A stretch of DNA of 6,331 bases from positions 1 through 6,331 of the forward strand of contig JAFMJM010000142.1 in assembly GCA_017853455.1 (NCBI GenBank). The letters are read 5' to 3'. Origin of the DNA: Acidimicrobiia bacterium (GTDB taxonomy: Bacteria; Actinomycetota; Acidimicrobiia; IMCC26256; PALSA-555). Both the position numbers and the translations under genes were made by a program. Numbering within the stretch: position 1 is the stretch's first letter; each line of letters opens with the position of its first letter. This document shows, one piece after another, positions 1 through 4,945 of this stretch. Below the pieces are notes generated by a model. The model had not been told where the DNA came from. It searched no databases and saw only the letters and a program-made list of their open reading frames with translations.

Positions 1-175
1 CCGGGAAGACCGGATTGCCCGGGAAGTGCCCGGCCAGGAAGGCCTCGTCACCGGTGACCCGGTACCGGGCGGTCACGGTGCCTCCGGGATCGACGGCGTC
101 GACCTCGTCGACGAACCGGAACGGCGGACGGTGCGGGAGCAGCGCCACGAAGGCGGCTGATTCGGAGTGGGCCAT
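1..175 (-). CDS. fabZ: FabZ-like 3-hydroxyacyl-ACP dehydratase, N-terminal 58 codons only (cut by window edge)
   Basis: Reading the minus strand from an ATG at 175-173 gives an open frame of 58 codons running off the left edge. It begins MAHSESAAFVALLPHRPPFR and reaches the motif GHFPGNPVFP at residues 49-58. LLPHRPPF near the N-terminus and GHFPGNP about 35 residues later are the signature of the hotdog-fold FabZ/FabA dehydratases, which remove water from 3-hydroxyacyl-ACP in the cytoplasmic FAS II cycle. His50 would be the catalytic histidine. The catalytic acidic residue on the central helix lies beyond the window. The gene is divergent from fabD and supplies a step missing from the rightward cluster. 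FabZ fits better than FabA because of the LPHRPPF spacing, but another hotdog dehydratase acting in the same pathway is possible. No Shine-Dalgarno sequence is visible, which suggests a leaderless mRNA. Confidence 0.82.
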   Translation of the reverse strand, partial: MAHSESAAFVALLPHRPPFRFVDEVDAVDPGGTVTARYRVTGDEAFLAGHFPGNPVFP

Positions 176-181
176 GCGCGC

Positions 182-187
182 ACCGTA
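182..187 (-). promoter_or_regulatory. Candidate -10 element (TACGGT) for leaderless transcription of the divergent dehydratase
   Basis: On the minus strand, TACGGT fits the TANNNT form of actinobacterial -10 elements and ends 6 bases before the ATG. That is the spacing expected when transcription starts at the start codon itself. No AGGAG-like sequence lies in between. The -35 region is not recognisable, so this is a weak call based on position and the missing ribosome binding site. Confidence 0.35.
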
Positions 188-215
188 CCGGCGAGGCGGG
201 GTGGACGGCGCGGAC

Positions 216-233
216 GGGGCGGTCGGGGCGGTC
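216..233. repeat. Tandem 9-base repeat (GGGGCGGTC x2) in the divergent intergenic region
   Basis: GGGGCGGTC occurs twice back to back (216-224 and 225-233), just left of the first operator-like palindrome. It may be simple low-complexity GC-rich sequence. The G-runs could also affect local structure. No function is assigned. Confidence 0.5.
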
Positions 234-240
234 CCTGGAG

Positions 241-254
241 TTACCGGTCGGTAA
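241..254. promoter_or_regulatory. Perfect inverted repeat TTACCG-GT-CGGTAA, candidate operator site 1
   Basis: Two perfect 6-base arms flank a 2-base spacer. It lies in the divergent region, about 95 bases upstream of fabD and 66 bases upstream of the dehydratase start. The size and symmetry suit a homodimeric helix-turn-helix regulator, as in many TetR-family operators. Known actinobacterial FAS regulators (FasR, a TetR-family protein; MabR in mycobacteria) act at such promoters, but which protein binds here cannot be told from the sequence. Confidence 0.55.
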
Positions 255-266
255 TGGGAAATCCGG

Positions 267-280
267 TTACCCGTTGGTAG
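267..280. promoter_or_regulatory. Second copy of the operator-like motif, TTACCCGTTGGTAG, candidate site 2
   Basis: It matches the 14-base palindrome at 241-254 at 11 of 14 positions and keeps TTACC and GGTA at the same spacing. The two copies start 26 bases apart, about two and a half helical turns. An additional pair of inverted arms, GGTTAC at 265-270 and GTAACC at 295-300, overlaps this site. A clear -35/-10 pair for fabD could not be identified, although TGTAAC at 294-299 is a possible -10. Confidence 0.5.
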
Positions 281-338
281 ATCGCGGTTTTCGTGTAACC
301 CGCCGTCACGCCCCGAGGTCAATCCTGGAACGGAGGGC

Positions 339-343
339 GGAGG
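339..343 (+). promoter_or_regulatory. Ribosome binding site of fabD (GGAGG), supports the GTG start at 348
   Basis: GGAGG ends 4 bases before the GTG at 348. A second GGAGG at 332-336 sits 11 bases upstream of it. The next residues, AIAIVFPGQGTQ, are the canonical FabD N-terminus, so the GTG is the right start despite slightly short spacing. Confidence 0.7.
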
Positions 344-347
344 ACTC

Positions 348-1268
348 GTGGCGATCGCGATCGTGTTCCCTGGACAGGGCACACAGCAACCGGGGATGGG
401 GGAACCCTGGCGGGACCACCCCGCCTGGCGCGTCGTCGACGACGCCGAGGCCGCCTTCGGCGAGCCCCTCGCCCACCTGGTGCTCTCCGCCGGGCCCGAC
501 GACCTCGCCCGCACCCGCGAGGCCCAACTGGCCGTGCTCCTGACCTCCCTCGTGGCCTGGGAGGCCGTCCGCGACCGGATCGCGGCACCCGTGGCGTTCG
601 CCGGACACTCCCTCGGCCAGGTGACCGCCCTGATCGCCGCCGGGGTGCTCCCCCTCGAGGCGGGCGTCCGCTTCGCCGCCCGGCGGGCCGAGTTGACCCA
701 GGCCGCCGCCGACGCCCACCCGGGCCGGATGGTCGCCCTCCTCGGCGCAACGGTCGAGCAGGCCGAGCAGGCCTGCACCGCCGCTCCCGACGGCTGCTGG
801 GTCGCCAACGACAACGCCCCCGGCCAGGTCGTGATCGCCGGGACCCCCGACGGGGTCGAGGCCGGCGCCACCCGGGCCAAGGAGCTCGGGGTCAAGCGCG
901 CCACCCCCCTCAACGTCGGCGGTGCGTTCCACACCCCGCTGATGGACGACGCCGCCGCGGGTCTCGCCGCCGAGCTCGCCGACGTCGCCTTCGGGTCGCC
1001 CCTCGCCCCCGTGGTCTCGAACCACGACGGGCAGCCCTACGACGACGGCGACGGCTGGCGCACCCGGCTGGTCGACCACGTCCGCGTGCCCGTGCGCTGG
1101 CGGACCACGCTCGAGACCATGCCGACCCTCGGTGCCACCACCCTCCTCGAGGTGGGGCACGGATCGATGATCGCCGGTCTCGCCAAGCGCACCGTTCCCG
1201 ATCTCCCCGTCACCGGTCTGGCGACCCCCGCCGACCTCGACGCCCTCGACGCCCTCCTGGAGGCCTGA
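348..1268 (+). CDS. fabD: Malonyl-CoA:acyl carrier protein transacylase FabD
   Basis: This enzyme transfers malonyl from malonyl-CoA to the phosphopantetheine thiol of ACP, supplying the extender unit for FAS II in the cytoplasm. The 306-residue protein is the usual length. It opens with FPGQGTQQPGMG (residues 7-18), has the nucleophile elbow GHSLGQ with Ser88, Arg113 in the position that binds the malonyl carboxylate, NDNAPGQVVIAG at 154-165, and GAFHTPLM with the catalytic His195. EVGHG near residue 270 replaces the more usual EVGPG. The start is GTG with a strong GGAGG. The stop is one base before the next ATG, so the two genes are almost certainly cotranscribed and translationally linked. 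As first gene of the rightward unit, it sits directly downstream of the paired operator-like sites. Function is confident from the motifs. Confidence 0.96.
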   Translation: MAIAIVFPGQGTQQPGMGEPWRDHPAWRVVDDAEAAFGEPLAHLVLSAGPDDLARTREAQLAVLLTSLVAWEAVRDRIAAPVAFAGHSLGQVTALIAAGVLPLEAGVRFAARRAELTQAAADAHPGRMVALLGATVEQAEQACTAAPDGCWVANDNAPGQVVIAGTPDGVEAGATRAKELGVKRATPLNVGGAFHTPLMDDAAAGLAAELADVAFGSPLAPVVSNHDGQPYDDGDGWRTRLVDHVRVPVRWRTTLETMPTLGATTLLEVGHGSMIAGLAKRTVPDLPVTGLATPADLDALDALLEA

Positions 1269-1269
1269 C

Positions 1270-1530
1270 ATGGAAACCCTGCTGAACCACGGCGAGACGC
1301 TGCTCGTGCCCGAGCGGATGATCGTCGCCCCGGGCGTCGGCACCTTCCGCCCGGTCGACCTCGGTGCCGGATCGCACGTCACCCCGGGCCAGACTGTCGG
1401 CATGATCGAGGGACCCGGTTCCACCACGCCCGTCCAGAGCCCCTTCGCCGGGCGCCTCGTGGGCATGCTCGCCCACCCCGGCGAGCGGATCCGTGAAGGG
1501 CAGCCCATCGCCTGGCTCCGCGTCGCCTGA
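1270..1530 (+). CDS. Small biotinyl/lipoyl-fold protein lacking the biotinylated lysine (BCCP-like)
   Basis: An 86-residue protein lies between fabD and fabH, one base after the fabD stop. GGAGG at 1259-1263 is 6 bases before its ATG. It resembles the biotinyl domain of acetyl-CoA carboxylase BCCP: VAPGVGTF at 19-26 recalls the BCCP APMVGTF, followed by GSHVTPGQTVGMIE (34-47) and SPFAGRLVGMLAHPGERI (57-74), ending QPIAWLRV. After the shared hydrophobic-Glu of the hairpin (IE, 46-47), the residues align without gaps to the EAMKM attachment site, but AMK reads Gly48-Pro49-Gly50, so the lysine that carries biotin is absent. No other lysine occurs in the whole protein. It therefore cannot be biotinylated or lipoylated in the normal way. 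A structural or regulatory role near malonyl-CoA supply is inferred from context; no function is established here. Confidence 0.8.
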   Translation: METLLNHGETLLVPERMIVAPGVGTFRPVDLGAGSHVTPGQTVGMIEGPGSTTPVQSPFAGRLVGMLAHPGERIREGQPIAWLRVA

Positions 1531-2516
1531 TGCAGGTCGCGATCGCGGGCTGGGGCACCGCCCTGCCCAAGGGCCGCATCACCAACACCGACCTCGAGGC
1601 CCGGGTCGAGACCTCCGACGAGTGGATCGTCGAGCGCACCGGCATCCGGGAGCGCCGGATCGCCGGTGAGGACGAATCGACCGCGACCCTCGCCACCGCC
1701 GCCGGGCGGGCCGCCCTCGAATCGGCCGGGATCACCGCCGCCGACGTCGACTTCATGGTGATCGCCACCGCCACCCCCGAGCAGCCCATCCCCCACACGG
1801 GTGCCTTCGTCGGCGACGCGCTCGGCCTCACCTGCGGGTCCTTCGACATGAACGTCGGCTGCGCCGGCTTCATCTACGGCCTCGTCACCGGCAGCTCGTG
1901 GTTGGTCACCAGCGGATACCGCAACGTGCTGGTGATCGGCGCCGAGACCCTCACCCGGGTCGTCGACCCCCGCGACCGGGGCACCTGCATCCTCTTCGGC
2001 GACGGCGCCGCGGCGGTCGTCCTGCAGCCCTCGGGGCCCGACGGTGGCGCCGTGCTCGGCTGGGACATGGGCGTCGACGGCTCGGCCCACGGTCTGATCG
2101 GCATCCCGGCCGGCGGCAGCCGCCTGCCCGCCACCCCCGACACCATCGACGACGGCCTCCAGTTCATCAAGATGCAGGGCCAGGAGGTGTTCCGCCGGGC
2201 CGTGCGGGCCGTGGTCTCCTCGGTCGAGCGGGCACTCGAGCGCGCCGGGATCACCGCCGACGACGTCGACTGGTTCATCCCCCACCAGGCCAACCTGCGC
2301 ATCATCGAGGCCGCGGCCCAGCGGCTCGGCATCGACCCCGACCGCACCATCGTCAACATCGAGTGGTTCGGCAACACCTCCGCCGCCTCGATCCCGCTCG
2401 CCATGGCCCAGGCGGCCGACGCCGGGCGCATCCGCGACGGCGACGTGATCCTGATGTCGGGGTTCGGGGCCGGGATGGCCTGGGGCTCGGCGGTCGTACG
2501 GTGGGGCCGTCCGTGA
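1530..2516 (+). CDS. fabH: 3-oxoacyl-ACP synthase III (KAS III) FabH
   Basis: This thiolase-fold condensing enzyme joins a short acyl-CoA primer to malonyl-ACP and starts each fatty acid chain. Length (328 residues) is typical. The triad is complete: Cys111 in NVGCAGF, His252 in IPHQANLRI and Asn282 in WFGNTSAAS. TSDEWIVERTGIRERRIA (28-45) and the C-terminal GFGAGMAWGS are standard. The residue matching Phe87 of the E. coli enzyme, which caps the primer pocket, appears to be Ile87; this might allow primers larger than acetyl, as in actinobacteria making branched chains, but that is inference. The ATG shares one base with the preceding stop (TGATG). No clear ribosome binding site precedes it, so translation probably depends on coupling to the upstream gene. 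Confidence 0.95.
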   Translation: MQVAIAGWGTALPKGRITNTDLEARVETSDEWIVERTGIRERRIAGEDESTATLATAAGRAALESAGITAADVDFMVIATATPEQPIPHTGAFVGDALGLTCGSFDMNVGCAGFIYGLVTGSSWLVTSGYRNVLVIGAETLTRVVDPRDRGTCILFGDGAAAVVLQPSGPDGGAVLGWDMGVDGSAHGLIGIPAGGSRLPATPDTIDDGLQFIKMQGQEVFRRAVRAVVSSVERALERAGITADDVDWFIPHQANLRIIEAAAQRLGIDPDRTIVNIEWFGNTSAASIPLAMAQAADAGRIRDGDVILMSGFGAGMAWGSAVVRWGRP

Positions 2517-2544
2517 CCGACCCGCGAGCCCCCCGGAGCCACCG

Positions 2545-3306
2545 ATGACCGAGTCCACGCCCGCCACCGAGCGCACCGCCCTCGTCAGCGGCGCCTCCCG
2601 GGGCATCGGCCGGGCCGTCGCCGTCGCCCTCGGCGCCGCCGGCCATCCGGTCGCCTGCGGCTACGCCTCCGACGCCACCGCCGCCGAGGAGACCGCCGCC
2701 CTCGTCACCGCAGCCGGTGGCGCGGCCCGGGCCGTCCACCTCGACGTGCGCTCGGCCGAGTCGGTCGACGCCGCCTTCGCCGACGTCGAGGGCTCCCTCG
2801 GCGCCGTCACCGTGCTGGTCAACAACGCCGGCGTGACCCAGGACGGGCTGCTGGCCCGCATGTCCGACGACCAGTGGGACACCGTGCTCGACACCAACCT
2901 GGGCGGTGCCTTCCACACCATCCGCCGGGCCGCACCGAAGATGATGAAGGCCCGATTCGGGCGGATCGTGAACATCTCGTCGGTCAGCGGCCACATCGGC
3001 GCTCCCGGCCAGGCCAACTACTCCGCCGCCAAGGCCGGGCTCCTGGGCCTCTCCCGGGCCGTCGCCCGTGAGCTGGCCCCCCGCAACGTCACCTGCAACG
3101 TGGTGGCACCCGGACCTATCGTCACCGCCATGACCGACGCCATGCCCGACGAGTGGCGGGCGGCCATGACCGGCACCGTCCCCCTCGGGCGTCTCGGCAC
3201 CCCCGAGGAGGTCGCTGCGGTGGTGGCCTTCCTCTGCTCGGAGGGCGCCGCCTACGTCACCGGGGCCCTGGTTCCCGTCGACGGCGGCCTCGGCATGGGA
3301 CACTGA
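2545..3306 (+). CDS. fabG: 3-oxoacyl-ACP reductase FabG
   Basis: This short-chain dehydrogenase reduces 3-oxoacyl-ACP to 3-hydroxyacyl-ACP with NADPH, the first reduction of the elongation cycle. The 253-residue protein has the Rossmann glycine motif SGASRGIG (15-22; the family more often has TG at the start), an arginine at 19 consistent with NADPH, NNAG at 93-96, and a full catalytic tetrad: Asn118, Ser146, Tyr159 and Lys163 (YSAAK). The C-terminus PVDGGLGMGH is the form seen in true FabG proteins. GGAG at 2535-2538 sits 6 bases before the ATG, and the gap from fabH is 28 bases. SDR enzymes are a large family, but the FAS II neighbours and the C-terminus make FabG by far the best reading. 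Confidence 0.94.
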   Translation: MTESTPATERTALVSGASRGIGRAVAVALGAAGHPVACGYASDATAAEETAALVTAAGGAARAVHLDVRSAESVDAAFADVEGSLGAVTVLVNNAGVTQDGLLARMSDDQWDTVLDTNLGGAFHTIRRAAPKMMKARFGRIVNISSVSGHIGAPGQANYSAAKAGLLGLSRAVARELAPRNVTCNVVAPGPIVTAMTDAMPDEWRAAMTGTVPLGRLGTPEEVAAVVAFLCSEGAAYVTGALVPVDGGLGMGH

Positions 3307-3340
3307 CAGAATCCAGTTCGATCCACACCCGACACCCATG

Positions 3341-3346
3341 AAGGAG
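3341..3346 (+). promoter_or_regulatory. Strong ribosome binding site of acpP (AAGGAG)
   Basis: AAGGAG lies 7 bases before the ATG at 3354 and is the cleanest Shine-Dalgarno sequence in the window, fitting the high expression expected for acyl carrier protein. The ATG at 3338 just upstream is out of frame with acpP and is not its start. Confidence 0.75.
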
Positions 3347-3353
3347 CACACCG

Positions 3354-3602
3354 ATGGAGCGTGACGAAGCACTCGCAGCCCTGAGCGAGGTCGCGGTCGA
3401 GGTTCTCAGCGTGGAGCCCGACGCCGTCACCGAGAGCGCCCGTTTCAAGGAGGACCTCGACGCCGACAGCCTCGACCTGGTCGAGCTGGTCATGGGCCTC
3501 GAGGAGCGGTTCGACATCTCGGTCCCCGAAGAGGACCTCGAGAACGTCGTGACGGTCGGCAACGCCGTCGACCTCGTGCTGGCCAAGGTCGCGGCCAAGT
3601 AG
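3354..3602 (+). CDS. acpP: Acyl carrier protein AcpP
   Basis: This small acidic four-helix protein carries the growing acyl chain on a phosphopantetheine arm between the FAS II enzymes. It is 82 residues long, as expected. The attachment site is Ser39 in DADSLDLVEL, followed by the acidic recognition helix (VMGLEERFDISVPEEDLENV) that FAS II enzymes dock on. The C-terminus is slightly basic (LAKVAAK). It follows fabG after 47 bases and precedes fabF after 92 bases. Its position between fabG and fabF matches the common bacterial order fabD-fabG-acpP-fabF. Activation would need a holo-ACP synthase, which is not in the window. Confidence 0.96.
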   Translation: MERDEALAALSEVAVEVLSVEPDAVTESARFKEDLDADSLDLVELVMGLEERFDISVPEEDLENVVTVGNAVDLVLAKVAAK

Positions 3603-3616
3603 CACCGGTACCCTCC

Positions 3617-3657
3617 CCGGTCGGTGGTCGACACCCCCGACCGGTCGGGCACCGACC
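3617..3657. promoter_or_regulatory. Overlapping palindromes and potential hairpin in the acpP-fabF gap
   Basis: CCGGTCGG (3617-3624) can pair with CCGACCGG (3637-3644) as an 8-bp stem with a 12-base loop. Alternatively GGTCGGTG (3619-3626) pairs with CACCGACC (3650-3657). A perfect 14-base palindrome, CCCGACCGGTCGGG, covers 3636-3649 and shares the core ACCGGTCGG with the operator-like site upstream of fabD. There is no T-run after it, so it does not look like a standard intrinsic terminator. It could tune the acpP:fabF expression ratio as an RNA structure, or be a protein-binding site. Confidence 0.45.
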
Positions 3658-3658
3658 C

Positions 3659-3680
3659 CTGGAAGACGCCTGGAAGACGC
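3659..3680. repeat. Perfect tandem duplication of an 11-base unit (CTGGAAGACGC x2)
   Basis: CTGGAAGACGC occurs at 3659-3669 and again at 3670-3680, and is followed by GTGGAGC, which may be a diverged third start of the unit. GGAG at 3683-3686, within that stretch, is the likely fabF ribosome binding site, 8 bases before the ATG. The repeat probably arose by slippage. Confidence 0.7.
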
Positions 3681-3694
3681 GTGGAGCATCTCGG

Positions 3695-4945
3695 ATGAGT
3701 GGCGAACTGACGGATCACCTCGGACGACCCCGGATCGTCGTGACGGGCATGGGCATCAAGTGCCCGGGCGGCACCGACGTCGAGTCGGTGTGGACGACGG
3801 TGCGCGCGGGCCGTTCGGTGGCCGGCCCGATCCGGCTGTTCGACGCCGAGCCGCTCGAGGTCCGCTTCGCCTGCGAGGTCCCCGACTTCGACCCCGAGGT
3901 CTACTTCGGGCCGAAGGACGTCCGGCGCCAGGACCGGGTGACCCACCTCGGGTTCGCCGCCGCCGCCGACGCCATCGAGATGGCCGGTGACCTCAAGACC
4001 GATCCCGAGCGGATCGCGGTCGTGGCGGCCACCGGCGTCGGCGGGCTGAACACCCTCGAGGAGAACACCCACATCTTCTACGAGAAGGGCCCGTCGCGGG
4101 TCAGCCCCTTCTTCGTGCCGATGATGATGCCCAACGCCACGGCCGGCGTGATCTCGATGCGCTACGGCTTCACCGGTCCGGCGTTCTGCGTCTCGACCGC
4201 CTGTGCCGCCGGGACCAACGCCATCGGCGAGGGGATGCGGCTCATCCGCGACGGATCGTCCGACGTCGTGATCGCGGGCGGCACCGAGGCCTTCACGGCC
4301 GTGACGGTGGCGGCGTTCGCCCGCATGGGCGCCCTCAGCAAGCGCAACGACGACCCCACCAGCGCCTCCCGCCCGTTCGACGCCGAGCGCGACGGGTTCG
4401 TCATCGCCGAGGGGGCGGCCTTCCTGGTGCTCGAGTCCCGGGAGCACGCCGACGCCCGGGGCGCGACGATCTACGGCGAGGTCGCCGGCTACGGCCGCAA
4501 CTCCGACGCCTACCACATCACGGCGCCGTCGCCCGGGGGCGTGGGGGCCGCCCGGTGCATGGAGCTCGCCCTGCTCGACGCGGGGTTGAGCCCCACCGAG
4601 ATCGGTCACATCAACGCCCACGGCACCTCCACCCCGCTCAACGACGCCGCCGAGGCCGAGGCGATCCACAAGGTGTTCGGCGCCACCCCGCCGCCCGTGA
4701 CCGGCCCCAAGGGGGTCCTCGGCCACATGATCGGTGGCGCCGGAGCCGCCGAGGCCGTCCTGTCGCTCCTGGTGCTGCGCGACGGCGTGCTGCCGCCGAC
4801 CGCCAACCTGACCCGCATCGGCGACGACATCGACCTCGACGTCGTCCACGGCGCCGAGCGGGCGGTGTCGGCCGACCCGGCGATCTCCAACTCGTTCGGG
4901 TTCGGGGGCCACAACGCGTCCCTCGTGCTCCGCACCGTGGAGTGA
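3695..4945 (+). CDS. fabF: 3-oxoacyl-ACP synthase II (KAS II) FabF
   Basis: This elongating condensing enzyme adds malonyl-ACP-derived C2 units to acyl-ACP. The 416 residues match the family length. RIVVTGMGIKCPGGTDVESV (13-32) is the usual opening. The Cys-His-His set is complete: Cys170 in STACAAGTNA, His309 in NAHGTST and His344 in GHMIGGAGA, with Lys339 also kept. SNSFGFGGHNASL (398-410) holds the gating phenylalanines. The stretch before His344 reads TGPKGVLGH, where FabF enzymes usually have STKSMTGH. GGAG at 3683-3686 supports the ATG. The stop overlaps the accD start by three bases. The mycobacterial homologues KasA and KasB sit in a similar place next to accD6, but nothing here points to mycolic acid elongation. 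Confidence 0.95.
   Translation: MSGELTDHLGRPRIVVTGMGIKCPGGTDVESVWTTVRAGRSVAGPIRLFDAEPLEVRFACEVPDFDPEVYFGPKDVRRQDRVTHLGFAAAADAIEMAGDLKTDPERIAVVAATGVGGLNTLEENTHIFYEKGPSRVSPFFVPMMMPNATAGVISMRYGFTGPAFCVSTACAAGTNAIGEGMRLIRDGSSDVVIAGGTEAFTAVTVAAFARMGALSKRNDDPTSASRPFDAERDGFVIAEGAAFLVLESREHADARGATIYGEVAGYGRNSDAYHITAPSPGGVGAARCMELALLDAGLSPTEIGHINAHGTSTPLNDAAEAEAIHKVFGATPPPVTGPKGVLGHMIGGAGAAEAVLSLLVLRDGVLPPTANLTRIGDDIDLDVVHGAERAVSADPAISNSFGFGGHNASLVLRTVE

Noticed and set aside
15..254. Plus-strand small open frame at the left edge
   Set aside because: It is antisense to the dehydratase start, which has clear FabZ motifs, and runs into the intergenic repeats. No ribosome binding site or family resemblance is seen.
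265..300. GGTTAC...GTAACC inverted repeat as a separate operator
   Set aside because: The arms are only 6 bases with a 24-base spacer. It overlaps the better-supported second operator-like site, so it is mentioned there only.
1270..1530. Calling the small gene accB (functional biotin carboxyl carrier protein)
   Set aside because: The biotinylation lysine is absent and no lysine exists anywhere in the protein, so a carrier function is not supported.
306..2606. Long minus-strand open frame of 766 codons
   Set aside because: It lies antisense to fabD, the biotinyl-like gene and fabH, all of which have full family motifs. Its sequence is low-complexity Gly/Asp/Val/Arg, typical of a shadow frame in GC-rich DNA.
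3617..3644. Intrinsic terminator after acpP
   Set aside because: The stem is not followed by a T-run and the downstream genes look like part of the same unit.
4555..4941. N-terminal extension of accD back to the ATG at 4555
   Set aside because: This stretch overlaps the fabF coding region in another frame and translates to Arg/Pro/His-rich sequence. Similarity to carboxyltransferases begins only after the GTG at 4942.
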